Shown here piece after piece: positions 34,822-48,665 of a stretch of DNA of 64,000 nucleotides (positions within the stretch are counted from its first letter, which is position 1; every line of letters starts with the position of its first letter). Under the pieces are notes generated by a model. The model did not search any database, was not told the origin of the DNA, and saw nothing but the letters and a program-made list of their open reading frames with translations. The stretch lies in NCBI RefSeq assembly GCF_019059575.1, contig NW_024881564.1, forward strand, positions 992,001 through 1,056,000, read 5' to 3'. Source of the stretch: Amphibalanus amphitrite (taxonomy: Eukaryota > Arthropoda > Thecostraca > Balanomorpha > Balanidae). The position numbers and the translations under genes are program-made.

Positions 34822-35295
34822 TCAGCATCATATATTCATGCTCTTTCCTGAACTCCGTGCGCGTCCTTGCGCGTCCTCATGCGCCCCCATGAAAGGTCAT
34901 CACCACTGGGACCGAGCCCACACCCTCCCGTACTCGTCACTGGCGCGGGTCGACCTGCAGTCGAGCCCGTTTGACGGCAACGACACCGCCGGCGCCGATA
35001 TGTTATGGGTGTCGACGCCAGATTGGATGACACGGGCTCGATCGTCGCCCTCGACGATGTCGACCTGAATTGAGCGATGAGGGTCTGACGGCACTGCTAT
35101 TCGGCGATGTCCGCAATCCAGTTTGGTGCGATGTAGTTGGAATGGGCAGGTGACGGCCTTGGAATAGCCATCGGTCAATGTCGCATGGATACGATGAAAC
35201 AGAAGTGTGTATTGCTACTGGGAACTATATATTCATTTGTGAATCAATCATCTAAATGAAAGTGGATCGATGGGGGCAGGGGCACTATGTAGAAT

Positions 35296-35688
35296 GTAGA
35301 TGATAGTGGTGTCAATTTCAGAAAACGTATGTCCAATGTCCGCCCAATGTCCAATACTTACGTCGACTGTCCGTCCAAAAATGTCCAAGCCAGCCATTTG
35401 TCCAAAGATGTCCAACACCTACTCAATAGTTTACACTCAGCACTGCTAGTTAATTTGCTTTTAGTGTACCATTACCAGCTGAAAAGTGTTAATCTTATCG
35501 AAAGTTGAGCTTTCTAATAGCCAATCAATGTTAAACATGATTACTTTATTAAAATGTTGAGGTGTAGCAAGCGATTGTCCAAAGTTGTCCAAAGGCTGCT
35601 GTCATTGTCCAACCGAATTCCGAATTGGACATTGGACAAAATCGGAATTCCGAAGATTCAAGTTCCGATTGACACCACTAGTAGATGA
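35296..35688. mobile_element. hAT-like MITE with TGTCCAA repeats
   Basis: The element 35304-35680 (377 bp) has termini TAGTGGTGTCAAT and ATTGACACCACTA and is flanked by an 8-bp direct repeat GTAGATGA (35296-35303 and 35681-35688). Both are typical of hAT. The interior is rich in TGTCCAA/TGTCC on the plus strand and inverts to TTGGACA near the right end. No coding capacity. Confidence 0.85.
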
Positions 35689-36923
35689 CTGACATTCATC
35701 GGCCAAATTTATCATAACCACCTTTTTCAAGTAGCTTGTCTTTCGGCTAATCACAAAGTAAATCTATACATCCTCCCCCTCTTCCATCTTTGCCAACGTT
35801 AATTAATCAAGTCGGCATATGGCAATCATGAACCACTGTTCAATAACAAGTAGATACAAATATACGAGCGGTCAAGTTCCATAACTACAGGCAGCAGTTT
35901 GCGGGGTAACCCACCCCTCTCCCGAGGCAGTTGCAACCCGGGCAATCACGGCAAATGGACGTTTGCCGGGAGTGATGCGGGCGACGGCCTTGGTCAGAGT
36001 GTGGTGACTGGTTAGCTTGAGTGCCAATCGCATGAGCCCGCCTGAGTGGTGGCTGCTGAGCCATACCCTGAGCAGTTTGGACAACCAAACTGCAGCGATT
36101 GGTAGAGATGGTTGTGGTAAGCTATTGCTTTGGCCAGTTTATATGGCAGCATTAACAGTGGACAATGGGTTGAGTGGGTCTGTCAAGTGTATTAAAGCTA
36201 CTGCCCATGTCTTGCTATAAGTACGAGTAGTCTACGAAGTGTAAATGGCCTCAACCAAATCTCCGAAGTTGATTTTCCCATGCAAGGCTATGCAATGGCA
36301 TAAACATGCTTATCGACTAAATAATAAAATACTCGTAAAAGAAACACTAGAAAGGCCAAGGAAGTGAACGAATTAATCAACCAATGACTAATAAAGGTTG
36401 CTGTATACCATGGCGACGTCCAGGATTTCAACTCGAGTGTTTGCAGTGCTGGAAGTTCAGCGCAAAGTTGGTTTCATTTTGAGTGCCACTAGCCTGTCCG
36501 CATAACATGCTAGTGCACTCAAAGCTCAGTTTCAATTTCTATGCAAATTTGAAACTCGGTCACGTCCTTCCTCAAGCTTTGATAGTAAGACGCTGTCAGC
36601 GTACCGGCATCTTACGAGTTTCGGCTTTGAGCTGGGTGTTACCGGTTGCATTGACAGGATGAAAGCTTCATTGAAGAGTTTGTTCTAATTTTCGTTTTAC
36701 CAACCACGATTATTGCCATCAGTACCAGCGTCCTGTCTCGATAAATATGTTCCCCATTGTAGATTGGTGCTTGTATATCCTGGTACAAATGCATCAATTT
36801 CGAACCCACCTATCTTAATTGTATAAAACTGTTGACACCGCAATGCCTTAAAAAATTTCCCCTAAAACATCTTACCCCTCTGACCGGCGCCCCGCCCCTC
36901 TGTACCCCAGTTTGACCGGTCAG
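35689..36923. other. Intron 3, last part, nothing recognised
   Basis: No exon, repeat or RNA gene supported up to the tandem acceptors of exon D. 35880-36110 is GC-richer with no identifiable feature. Confidence 0.35.
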
Positions 36924-37471
36924 GTCGGTCTCTCAAGTCGGAGTCGCTGTCGGGCATCGAGCAGGTGCTGATGGAGATCCGGCCGTCGGAGTTCCGGGAC
37001 GAGCAGCTGCACCGCTACAAGGGCCTGCCGTGGGCCGACTTTGTCTACCACGTGGAGGCGGGCACGGTGCCCCCGGTGGTACCCACGCCGACGTCCTCCT
37101 CAGGCGCGGCGCCAGCCGCCGCCGACAGCCTCTCCCGCCTGGAGAGGAGCGAGTCGGCAGAGAGTCCCTGCGAGCTCCCGGCCCGGGTCCGCCGGCCGCG
37201 ACCACCCAGCACACTGACCCGCACCCTCAGCGAGCGCAGTCTGACCGAGCGACGCGGTCTGTTTCGCCGGAGGCTGGTGTGGACCAGCTTCGACCGGTCG
37301 CCGACGGCCACACCGCCCGTCTCGGCCGTGGCTAGTCCCGAGAGCCCGGCGCGGCGCGCAGCCACGGCCGGAGACAGTCCACCCACCGAGAGACGCTGCC
37401 ACGAGGCCGTCTGGGACCTGTTCCAGTCCGAGTATGCATTCCTCTATGATCATCTGATGGTGCTGAAAAAC
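36924..37471 (+). CDS. RhoGEF exon D (linker and start of DH domain)
   Basis: This is the largest exon, about 182 codons. It begins RSLKSESLSGIEQVLMEIRP and SEFRDEQLHRYKGLPWADFV, a conserved block in the PLEKHG5/7 group, then passes through a Ser/Pro/Arg-rich low-complexity linker with RTLSERSLTERR. It ends at the first DH helix CHEAVWDLFQSEYAFLYDHL followed by MVLKN. The donor GTGAGTAG starts at 37472. Two tandem acceptors exist (CCCCAG ending 36910 and GGTCAG ending 36923); only the second keeps phase with exon C or exon X, so it was chosen. Confidence 0.85.
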
Positions 37472-37801
37472 GTGAGTAGTTAGTCACTCTCAGCAAAGGG
37501 AGGGTGGGGGATAGGGGTGATAGGAAAAGCGTACTTTTGGAGGTTGGCATGTGGACATCGATGGATACCCTTTATATGTTTCTTTTATAAGGCTCGATTT
37601 GCTAAACATCTAGGGAGCATTAGTAGTTAGGTTTGGATTTTGTAAAACTAGCGTTGCATAGAGCTCATCACCGTATAGTTACGTCGAACTCAGTCTCACT
37701 AGTCACTATATGCCGTCCCATTCAACTGTTAAACGGCATTCATTCCGTACGACATGATAAGTTTTCCAGCTTCTCATATTTCCGTCTCTCCCGTCCGTCA
37801 G

Positions 37802-37897
37802 GTTTACATGGAGCCGCTGAAGCAGGTGCAAGTCGAGGGGTACCTGATGGTGGCAGAGCCAGAGCTGCTCTTCGGAAACCTCGACGAGCTGTGCTGT
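37802..37897 (+). CDS. RhoGEF exon E (DH domain)
   Basis: The acceptor CCCGTCCGTCAG ends at 37801 and the donor GTGAGTAC starts at 37898. It is exactly 32 codons, phase 0 at both ends: VYMEPLKQVQVEGYLMVAEP then ELLFGNLDELCC. This corresponds to the DH segment in which a conserved helix carries the LF.N..EL pattern (conserved region 1 to 2 of Dbl domains). Confidence 0.85.
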
Positions 37898-40800
37898 GTG
37901 AGTACAATGCCTTTTAACTCAAGAGTTTGTCAGTACCATTTGTGTTATAAGTGCGTGCTGCTCCCACCCACAAAGTCAGCCTTTGAACGTGGATGGTTTC
38001 TTGAGACTGCTTTCATGTATTTAAGTCGCCAACATTAAAAGGCAGCGGCCTGTTGCTTCAACTATCGATAAAAAAGACTGGAAGCAATGATAACTTTTTT
38101 GTCCTCAGAAGCAGCCCATCATCAGTTTTGATCGCACCTCCCTTTACCGGGTTCACAGTGCGGCGTTGGGCCCAGATAACCGGGAAGGGCACTTGCATTT
38201 TTCGATAGAAAAAGCGGCTGGATGGCCTGTCTTATCGGGGTACTTCGGAGCTAAAAGAATGGGAAATAGCTTTTGCGATGCTCCAGCCCGGGGTCGCGAA
38301 TTAACCATTTATCACCTCATCTATTCCATGACCTTGAAATGGCCCTGCATTTCGCAAAGGCCTAGCCCATGAGAAGCTAGTGAAACAAATGAGAACATAC
38401 TCGCACGCTTGGTTGGAAGCAAATCATGGGTATGAAGTGGAAGACCGGTTTCATTGACATCACCAATCAAATTTCCCAATCGCGTGGCGATAAGTCGGAA
38501 ATGACGTCTTCGCGTAATTACATGTTTTCCAGCCAGCGCGCACAACACCATGACCTGACTGATCCGGGCTGATCCAGCGGCTAGCCGCGCCGTCAGCAAT
38601 CTGCGGTAGTTACCGCTGGTGCGCACGATGCTCGCGTCTCCGCTGGGAAGCGCTGCCAGTCAATAATGACCGATTAACATGCACGACATCCGGCACCTAT
38701 CGATAACGCCTGTGATATTGCAGCGGAACAGAAAACAGTGCCACTACGCACAGATGTGTGTGACGCTCCGTGCAGTTTCTACCAGTGCCTGGCGGATCCA
38801 ATTTGCGCACCGTCGCAGATGAGGTCTCTATCGACGAAAAGTGCGGTTATTTTTTACCGCTCTGGCTTCGGTTGTCATAGCAACCTGATGCGATTGCCGA
38901 TTTGTTCGCCTGAGTTGAGACTCAACGGTGATTCTATTGTCGCTCTGCGGAAGATTGGAAGAAGTGTTGGGCGGGCGAAGCCACTCAGCCGAGAACTGTG
39001 GACTGGAACGATTCATGTTGTTGATAGCATGATTGGATGGCTTGTCACTTTGTGGTGGGTATAAAACGAGGATGGAGACTGCTCTTTGTTGTCAAGAGGG
39101 CAAGCGTTAACGTTGCCCTGTGTAAAGTGTTTGACATCTTAAAATGTCAGTAAAAGTGCGCCTGGATACTGGGGCGTTTAAAGCGTCAAGCTTGTAAGAT
39201 AACTGATTGTTTGTTACTTTTAGTACCTACACCAGTGCCTTTTTGCTATCTTTCTTCTATGGTTCAACCCGAGATCAACAATTCTCATTCTCCGTTTGAT
39301 GTTGTGCAAAACTGTTAGGTGCAAAACAAGTAAGGCTATCTGGATGTGATCTCTTTTCTTTTCTATGATTTCTATGATTTTCTATCGATGTCCTTTTCAA
39401 CATCAAAACGTATGGAAAACGCTGATCAATCGCTATGAAACCTACATATTCGGAAAGAGCATTCTTTTCCAATCTGAGCATCTGGGCTCAGATTGAAGCT
39501 TTAATTGATTTCGTTAATCGCCTTATCAGATGATTTGACTGCTCGCATTCAATGCCCATCTAAAAGGTGAGAGCCTCGAAACTGATCAGCTACAACAAAG
39601 GTCTACGAACTAAAATTTTAAAAAATGTGAATCGGCTTACAGATTTTTCATGTCTAGCCGAGTCTGATCAAAACAAAGAAATGCATTAAGTAATTTTATC
39701 AAGAAAGATATTAGTATTTCAAAAAGTCTTTAAACTCAGGGGAAAAATCCGCTAATTGTATTTTTAAGTTTCATTAACGTCAAGGGTTAGAAACTTTAAC
39801 TCGTGAGGAATAAAGTTTTGCAGAAACTTACGCTAAATGATCAGAAATTTGTGGCAACCCGTATTCATTACTCATTCACAGTTCACAGTAATTAAGCCAC
39901 AGTGTAATTAAGTGCTTACGTCCAATAAACGGTAAAGCTAAAAAAGCAGTATGAGGAAGGTGTGGGCTTACTATTTGACGATATCTGCTTGCTAATGACA
40001 CAGTCGTCCTTCCTGTTCGTTCTACTCTCGGGTCTCCCGTCCTCCCAGGCAGAGGGCGGGTCGCCCCTGGCGTCGTGTGTCTTACCTCTCGGCTAGGTAT
40101 CGCCATGGCAACAGGGTATCGCCTGGCCGTCCATTAGCTTGGGGGACCGCGGTACCGGCCGAGCGATGTGACAGGTTAGGCTGCCACGCCTCACTATAGG
40201 GAACTGGCGGACGGCCCGGCGACGGTGCCGCCCCGCGCGCGTGCCATAATTCAGAGCGCTCGTTAACGGTAGCAAAAGCGAACAGTCGTGATGAGGCGTG
40301 AAATTCTGACAATGTGATGATAGATGGGTGTGAAAACACTACACATTGCTGCGCTGAAACGATGCTTGCAAGACAAACTTTCATGCAACAAAGCTTCAAT
40401 CTGTTCAAAATTGTATTTTACTCGCGGTTTCTGAGTGGTTTATGTAGCATAGCTTGAGGGTTATAACTGAGTGTTAACTATTTGTTTTTTCGTATTATTA
40501 GAGCTAGGCACCATTTAACGAGACACATGAGCTTCACATAGAGTGACATGTGAATATTGACTTATTAACACCTTTGAACCCCGAGCTGCCTAACACGAAA
40601 GGGCGTCCGTTTTAGGCTATCTCGTTTAGTACGGATTTAGCACTAGCGTGACACCCGCTTGTTTGCCCATTTAAGCTTCAACATTTGGCAGAGAGCGCTT
40701 ATGAGAGTGGCGACACGACACGATACGGTCTCAATCTTTAGTCAAAGGGCGATGTGGTGGAGCATGTTAACGGCAAAAGTGGCTTTATAAATGTTATGGA

Positions 40801-41525
40801 ATTGTCCGGTGTACTTTTATTGATGCCGAAGGAAATGATGAGCAGAATAAAGTAATTTGCATCATAAACGATTAATCAAATGAGTAAATTTGAATGCCCA
40901 AATAAATAAAGATAAACGACATCCATCAATTAATTGTTTGCCGAGGCATGTATGTACCTCATGCCAATCACGATAACATCAGCATACACATATCCATTAT
41001 GCTTTGCCTCGATTATTTTGCTAATCGTATTGCAAATTATGGGAAAATTGAGCCTACATCAAGGCTCGTCGGTAATGGTCATGTGAAGAATCGTAACCTT
41101 ACAAGTCATCTGCAACGGACGTCCAGCTAAATTCTACGAGAGACCAGACAGGCTTTAGGAGATTTGAGCGCTTCGAAGAGAAGATCAAAGGGCGTGTAAG
41201 CCTCGGCTGACCCGGATCCATTATTGCCCGCAGTCGGAGAGCACGGTGTTCGCGGGTTCAATAACTGGAGGGGAAACCGGGATTCCCTCTATGTTTTATT
41301 CGTGTTGTATGATAACTCTGAAACTTCATATGGACATTCTCTTTATTATTGCTATTTGCTACCTCTATGTAATTCACGATACTTCCGAAAAATCCAAAAA
41401 TAAGATTATCTGAACTACCATTGCAATAGTAGTGCATGGCATTTTGGTAATTTACGAGACTCGCATGAACTCTTTCCTTGGTCTGTCCTTTTACCGCCTC
41501 ACATCCACACTGTTCTACCTCCCCC

Positions 41526-41592
<67 letters not shown>

Positions 41593-42215
41593 CTTCTCCC
41601 TCCGCCTCTACTCTGTACCTGACCCGCTCCAGGCACGTGCAATATCCGTCTGAGGCGGTCGCCGGCGGCCCCCAGCAGACAGCTCGCTGTCAGGAGGCCT
41701 GCCCCGAGCGACGGAAATGAGACGGCACCGTTCGTTAGCGGGGAACCGGTCGCCAGTGGCCGTCGTCAAAGGCGAGCCGAGCGGCGGTCCGTGCCGTCAC
41801 CGGCAGAGCGCGGCTCTGGATAGTGAGGCCGGACCGGCGGGTTGGGGCACTAATGAGACCTTCTACCTGGCTGAGCTCTGTTCGCGACTGTTCGCCACCG
41901 AATCGCCACGGCGGAGTTCAATTGCATCGGTGAATTTCGCGGCCGGCTGCTGTCGGCTTTGTGTGGGCTAATTCAGCGACTATGCGGGATGAAATAGAGG
42001 CTGGTTAGTCTACCGAATGCTGGTGCTAAATGGAATCATATTGTTCTGTCCTGATTGAAGCAAACAAAATCGTTGTGGCTGGTTGGATGTACCTGTGAAT
42101 GCAATACAGTTCTGAAAAGTTTTATCAAGATTTGTATGGAGAATCATGGGCACTGACAAACACATTTATTTAGTATAAGTCCAATAAGTACGTTATCTTG
42201 AAAGTATTACATACC
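37898..42215. other. Intron between exons E and F, first part
   Basis: The only recognised feature is the CT microsatellite (listed separately). The GC-richer stretches at 38560-38700, 40030-40270 and 41640-41960 carry no supported exon. Confidence 0.4.
41531..41588. repeat. (CT)n microsatellite
   Basis: About 58 bp of nearly pure CT on the plus strand. It is complementary to the GA tract at 45687-45787 in the same primary transcript. Confidence 0.95.
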
Positions 42216-42841
42216 TACTATGGACGTCAAACCCCTTGAGACCCCACTTTTTTGCGATGATTTTTAAATGCGTGAACTCTCGTTGACGATATTCTGGCAA
42301 TGTGTGTTTCAGAACCTGCCGAAACTTTTATTACTAAGGTATTTTGACGCCAAACGATTATGAAAGGTACTTCTCATTCACTCGTAATGCTAAGGTCAAT
42401 TCAGGCCCGCGCAGAGGCTTGCGTTCGGCCATACTCGAGCCCCGCCACCAGCGCCATCTGCTCTTAATGTCATCTACCAGCGCCCGCTACCGCTACCAGC
42501 TACCGCCCACTATCAAGCCTGGAGGGAGCGCGAGACGCGAGTGACCGGTCACCGGGCAAGAAGCGCCGGAGGGGTAGGGCGGAGCTTAGCGCTGACGTCA
42601 TTACGTGGCTTCGCCCCATGAGCGCGTAGCCTCTACCCAAACAGCAGATTCGTTCCGTGAAATTCAACATTACGAGTGAATGAGAAGTACCTTTCATAAT
42701 TGTTTGGCGTCAAAATACCTTAGTAATAAAAGTTTCGGCGGGTTCTGAAACACACATTGCCAGAATATCGTCAACGAGACTTGACGCATTTAGAAATTAT
42801 CGCAAAAAAGTGGGGTCTCAAGGGGTTTGACGTCCATAGTA
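42216..42841. mobile_element. TA-flanked MITE with 172-bp inverted arms (Tc1/mariner-like)
   Basis: The left arm 42218-42389 starts CTATGGACGTCAAACCCC; the right arm 42668-42839 is its near-perfect inverse complement, with a few mismatches. TA dinucleotides flank both ends, as for Tc1/mariner-type insertion. The 278-bp centre is GC-rich and encodes nothing recognisable. Total 622 bp. Confidence 0.85.
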
Positions 42842-44841
42842 ACTGTCATGTATTACGCGCACCATCCACAATACTAACATTGCAGACGGCCGTTTGCGTT
42901 GTTCTTCTGTATCTATTTCCCGAAAAACTAACGCCATTCAATTTCAGACTATTTATAAAAGACGCGACATGAGTGGGATGATATCAAATGCACTTTGTCA
43001 TCGAGTCAATGATTACGTCACCGTCGGCTTGGACTAGCTTAGGTGAATCCCCGGCCTATGACGTCACTGACTGTAGAGGAGGAGGGTAGGTCTCCATTCC
43101 CGTGGCATTGCGTCCGTCGTGATCCGACAGTGTTCAAACTCAATTTGCTGTTGAGCTTAAGTGGCTTTTATCCATTATGGCCGTGAACGAATGGTAAAAC
43201 GACCTTATGGAGGAGGAGTTATTGATTAATTAATATTTTCCTTCATGTTCATGGTTCAATCGAGTAGCATGCAAACATCAGGCATAAACATCGTCGGCAG
43301 TAACAATTCGCCTCCACTTTTATTTAGATTATATTATTTTCTAACAAGCGCCTATTGGCAGTCATCAGTTAAAACGTTACATCTGAGAAAATCCGATCGT
43401 CAAACGTTTTATCCGTTGGAACAAAAACTAACGTTTGAAGAGGGTAGACTGAACGAACAACGCGCTGTCGCGGGCTCCGCGGAGCCGCCGCCGCGCCGGC
43501 GCGGTCCTGACTGGTAGGCTGTACCGCATCACATGGCTGTGTTGCGGCACAGTCTGCCTGCCAGGCACACAGCGGCCGGCCGTCCAGCCGCCTACGGAGC
43601 GCGGTAATAGGCGTCGGATGGATCTGTGTGATATAGAGAAAGCACAGATATAAGACAGAGAGCTTCGCCACACAGCAACCAATTCAGCATGGGGGCTTCT
43701 GAGTCCAAGAGGTGTCCGAACTCAGATTTATCGGGTGTGTCACGCTTCTGGACGCGCTTGTTACAGTTCTCTATTGGATGGCCATTGTGGGGACATTCAT
43801 AAAATGTTTTGAATAAATGCATCCTGATAAAATGAATTCACCTGGCAAGATGCATTGTAAGCAGAATGGCATTGTGAAACAGTGGGTTGAACATGGGTTA
43901 GCTTAGATTCGGAGTTTAGCGGCTTCGAATTCGAAATAAAAAAGAACACCTAATCACCTAAAATGATGTAAATTGTATATCAAATATCAAGCAAACAGCA
44001 AATTGCAATGGGACGCATCGGACATGTTTTGTGTGTTCTAAGCCTAGTCGTATTGATATGGCTATTTTCACCCTTTTCGTCACGAAGCTATTGAACTTAA
44101 AACATTTGAAATGTACTCGTAAATGCTAAATGCGTATGATATACAGACAATAATTCGCCAAATGACCCAACTGGACAAAATCCGTGCAGAAAGAAATATC
44201 GGCTGCTCGTGAGACACAAACCATGCGCGAGTATTTCATGAGCAGTTAACGAACCGCCCGTCCATCTGAAAGCAGCTGCTGTTTGGACGAGGAACTTTGG
44301 ATGGCCATGCAATAACATGCCGCGCCTCTACTGTTGACCCAAACAGTTTACCTTGGCGGTCTCAGTGCTGACAACCGCGCCGCTTGGCGATGTTGATGAG
44401 CCGTTTTCGCGCCCGCTTTGTATGATTTCTATTTCTTGTTGATTCACTTATCTGTTACGTGCTTGTTTTGAGAACCTTGTGTTGCTATACTGGCGTGAAT
44501 TGACGCCGATGATGCTGTGATGATGCTGTGTGACACACAAATGTGTGTTAGAAAGTTACTATGCACTCAGTCTTCTTTACACTCTCAGTCGCCACAGCAG
44601 TACCATTTCATACAGATACAGTCTTATTAACAACTAAATAGCGGTGACGTGTGACATGTGACGACATGTGATTTGTGGCAACAATGTTCAGCATAATGCA
44701 ACAAACCTGTCATGTTCTAACAAGTCGGACAACAACCATTGTGTCATCGACATTTGTGTTCATCGCCGAAGACGAGTAAGTCTGTCATTGTCACTGAAAG
44801 TCATATCCATGATGATGATTGACGTAATATCTCCTTCCCAG
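42842..44841. other. Intron between exons E and F, last part, nothing recognised
   Basis: A GC-rich patch lies at 43460-43600 and AT-rich sequence elsewhere. No exon or repeat supported. Confidence 0.35.
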
Positions 44842-44946
44842 GTTACTTATGCGTTTTGCAAGGATTTCATCAAAACCCTCTTGAGCTTGTGTAAGGGAGA
44901 AGAATCCGTATCGCTGACAGGCATTCTGTCAAAGCTGTTTTTAAAA
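44842..44946 (+). CDS. RhoGEF exon F (DH domain)
   Basis: The acceptor CTCCTTCCCAG ends at 44841 and the donor GTAAGT starts at 44947. It is 35 codons, phase 0 at both ends, reading VTYAFCKDFIKTLLSLCKGE then ESVSLTGILSKLFLK. It is the helical insert following the LF.N..EL helix of the DH domain. It is markedly lower in GC than exons D, H and I, like its neighbour G. Confidence 0.8.
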
Positions 44947-45262
44947 GTAAGTATTCCATTTGGAAACACGTTCAGCTTGTAAACATAATTGATTTAGTTT
45001 GCCAATAATATAAGCCTTATGTCATAGAAGCGGGTAATGCTGAATAAAATAGGTGTCAGGTCGATCAATAGCACAGTAAATAATAATGCACTGAGCCAAA
45101 CAATCAACCTATCTGAAGAGCTATGCAGCCAAACTCTTTGAATGTCAACAGTTCTGTGGAAGAGTCAACAAGTCTAATGTTCATGTTTGCCTTAGCATTA
45201 TGGTGATTGGTATTTTGTATGAAACTGTGTTTGCCTTACAACGTACTTTCCTCATCTTGCAG

Positions 45263-45379
45263 AATAATAAATCATCTTGTTTGAGTCAGTCATATCATCG
45301 TTACGCCCTGAACTACATCAATGCACTCAACTACTTGGAAACTCTGAGACGCCACAACGACTTCTGTGAATTCGAAAAG
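45263..45379 (+). CDS. RhoGEF exon G (DH domain)
   Basis: The acceptor CTCATCTTGCAG ends at 45262 and the donor GTATGT starts at 45380. It is 39 codons, phase 0 at both ends, reading NNKSSCLSQSYHRYALNYIN, ALNYLETLRRHNDFCEFEK. The pattern Y..Y..N......L......F..F matches the middle helices of Dbl-homology domains, before the W-C conserved stretch in exon H. It lies 316 bp after exon F. Confidence 0.85.
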
Positions 45380-46188
<809 letters not shown>

Positions 46189-46363
46189 TGGTGTAACCGC
46201 GACCCGCGCTGCAAGAAGCTGCAGCTGACGGACCTGCTGGTGGCGCCGGTGCAGCACAGTATGAAGGTGCCGCTGATGCTGCGTGACATCCAGAACAAGA
46301 CCGAGAGCCAGGAGGAGCGGCAGCTCATCAGCACCATCATCGAGAACGAGGAGGCCTCGCTGC
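46189..46363 (+). CDS. RhoGEF exon H (DH core, GTPase-contact region)
   Basis: The acceptor GCGCCTCCTTAG ends at 46188 and the donor GTGAGTGA starts at 46364. It reads WCNRDPRCKKLQLTDLLVAP, VQHSMKVPLMLRDIQNKTES and QEERQLISTIIENEEASL with one base left over. LTDLLVAPVQHSMKVPLML corresponds to the most conserved DH segment (usually L.dLL..P.QRl.rYpLLL), here with HSMKVP replacing QR..RYP; this helix contacts the GTPase switch regions. The substitution resembles the divergent form I recall in the PLEKHG7 group. Confidence 0.9.
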
Positions 46364-47482
46364 GTGAGTGACACGACGGGACGGGGCGGGGCGGATGGGA
46401 CGGGACGGAAGGGTCACTGGTAGATTGAGGATTTGTCTGGGATGGGGTGACTTTAGGCGTGGTAACTAGATTGTGGTAAGGGTGTGGTTGGTGGAGATAG
46501 ATTTGGAGCCAAAATTCGGGAGCGCTGCAAGAGGGGTTCAAAAGCATGTTTTTATTTGTCGCCACTTAAGCCGAATATTTGCTCAGATGCTTTGATGGCG
46601 GGACAAACAGGTGGACTGACGGGGTTCTCGAGACCTATAAAATATTTATTGCCAGTATCATCGCAATTCGCATCGCAGCATGAGTATTATGCATAAATCC
46701 ACCCCACCCTGGACATAAGCATTTGGCTTGAAATAGCAGTTATCACTTTCTACCAGCGGTGGCTCGTTACTTAATTGGGAAAGCCCGTCCATTAAACAGA
46801 AGCTGTTTAAAGAACGGCCATGCAGACGTCATCTGAGACTGAACTGATAATCCATACTTTATCGTTGCACTGGCGTAGTTATATCGATCTGCGTCTATAA
46901 AATCGGCATCACCTTGGTAGCGTAATTCAATCGCTATTCGCTATGACCCTAAACCACCCGACCATTGACGTCACAACTGAGTACATACTACTCTAGCGTT
47001 TACCCCAAACGAGCCAGTGGATCGCATCCATCGTGCGCGCTCCCCGCCAGTCATCCATTAGCGTCAGAGACCGGAACCGCGGGGTCCCGCAGTGTGAGCG
47101 ATGCCGCGCGGTAAGACCGGACCGCCGCAGCGGCTCAGCCCGGCACGACGCGCCCATACTAATCTGTTGTTTGTCCTGCCAGTCGTGCTCGGTATAAACA
47201 GTCTTCGTCTGTCGATGTATGTTTTTTCTTCGCTGCTAGAGCCTTGCTGGGTGGTCGAATAACTGAAGTAGGAATGTCCAACGGAGATGATTGAATCTTC
47301 GAAAAGAGCATTCCGATAAATAGGATGAGCGCCTATTTGCACCTGTAGGTGTACGGAGAAAAAGAATGAGCCCGTCAATGACCCTTCGATGCTTATTCAT
47401 AGGCTTTTCGTTCATGTGTCCTGAATGATTATCATATACTTAGGAAACTAAATAATCGTTTCATTTGCTGTAATACACAACA
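46364..47482. other. Intron between exons H and I, first part, nothing recognised
   Basis: A G-rich start (GACGGGACGGGGCGGGGCGG) follows the donor. The rest holds no supported feature. Confidence 0.35.
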
Positions 47483-48665
47483 TTAACCCGCGCCCGGCTG
47501 GGGGTCCTGGATTTCCACGCCCTGCTGGGGGGGGGGGAGGTTTGAACACCCCCCCCCTTGTAACTTGGCTCCTGGGCCACGTAGCGATACGCGGAAGGCG
47601 GCGTTCGAAAGAGCGTCAAAAATAATGACGAAATCACTTCGGTCAATTTTTTGGTCAGGTCAAAGGTCAGGTCACCAGAGGTCATTGAAGGCAAAATTTC
47701 GCCGATTTCCAGGTCGAATGTCGAAAATTTCCAAGAAGCCAACGCATAACTCGAGAACCAATAGAGCTACAGCGCCGCGGAAAAGCGCATTCGATAGCCC
47801 TATTAAAGCCCTTTCTGGGTAATTCCCTCAAATTTGACCTAACGTCAACGGTTTTGCCTGCAGGGGGCAAAAATTGCAAAAATAGCCGATTTTTTCGGAA
47901 ACAGTTTTTCTGCAATAACTTTTGACCCAAGACTTGTATGAGCTTACTTTTACCGGCGTTGTGTTCCTCTCATCAAGACGCATCGAATGAACTATAAGTT
48001 GACCTTGAAAGGTCAACTTGAAAATTTGACCTCAGGTCAGGTCATGACCTGACCGGAAAGGGTCATGTTGCATATCAGTCGATCCGTATCGTCGAGATGA
48101 ACACATCTAAGGCGTTTCATCACTCTAGCATGCCTCTATCAAAAGTTATTTGCGAAAAACTGTTAGATACCATTCGTGACCTAAGATGACCTCAGGGCAT
48201 AAACAAGGGTCACGGACACCATTTTCATGTTCAGTGTGTCTAAACCACTTGTAATTCGGTGTTTGGGAGTGTTTATAATGTCTTTTGTCCAAAAGAGGCG
48301 CATTTCAATTTTTTTCCCATTGACTCATAATGGGGAGGTCGCAAAATTGACCTGACCTTAGGTCATCGAGATCAAAATTCTGAGATATACATTTTGTACA
48401 TGCTATTGCTCTTAGCGATCGCTGAAAGTTTCAAAGCGATCGGTCGCTCGGTGTAGCTATGACAGACATTGAAACTTTTTATGAGGTGAGGTCACTTCAA
48501 GTGACCTGGTGACCTGACCTTGAATGACCTTGGTCTGAAATTTTCACAACATGTGTAGATTTGATGTGCAATAAGGTGTACCAAAAACGGCTTCGCGAAA
48601 AACCACAAGGGGGGGGGGGTGTTCAAACACCCCCCCCCCCCCCCCCCCAGCAGGGCGCGGGTTAA
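47483..48665. mobile_element. TTAA-flanked AGGTCA-rich element, copy 5
   Basis: Ends: TTAACCCGCGCCCGGCTGGG at 47483 and, inverted, TTAACCCGCGCCCTGCTGGG ending at 48665; 1183 bp. The subterminal hairpin near the left has GGTTTGAACACC and the right has GGTGTTCAAACACC. The orientation is opposite to copies 2 and 3. It lies 159 bp upstream of exon I. Confidence 0.85.
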
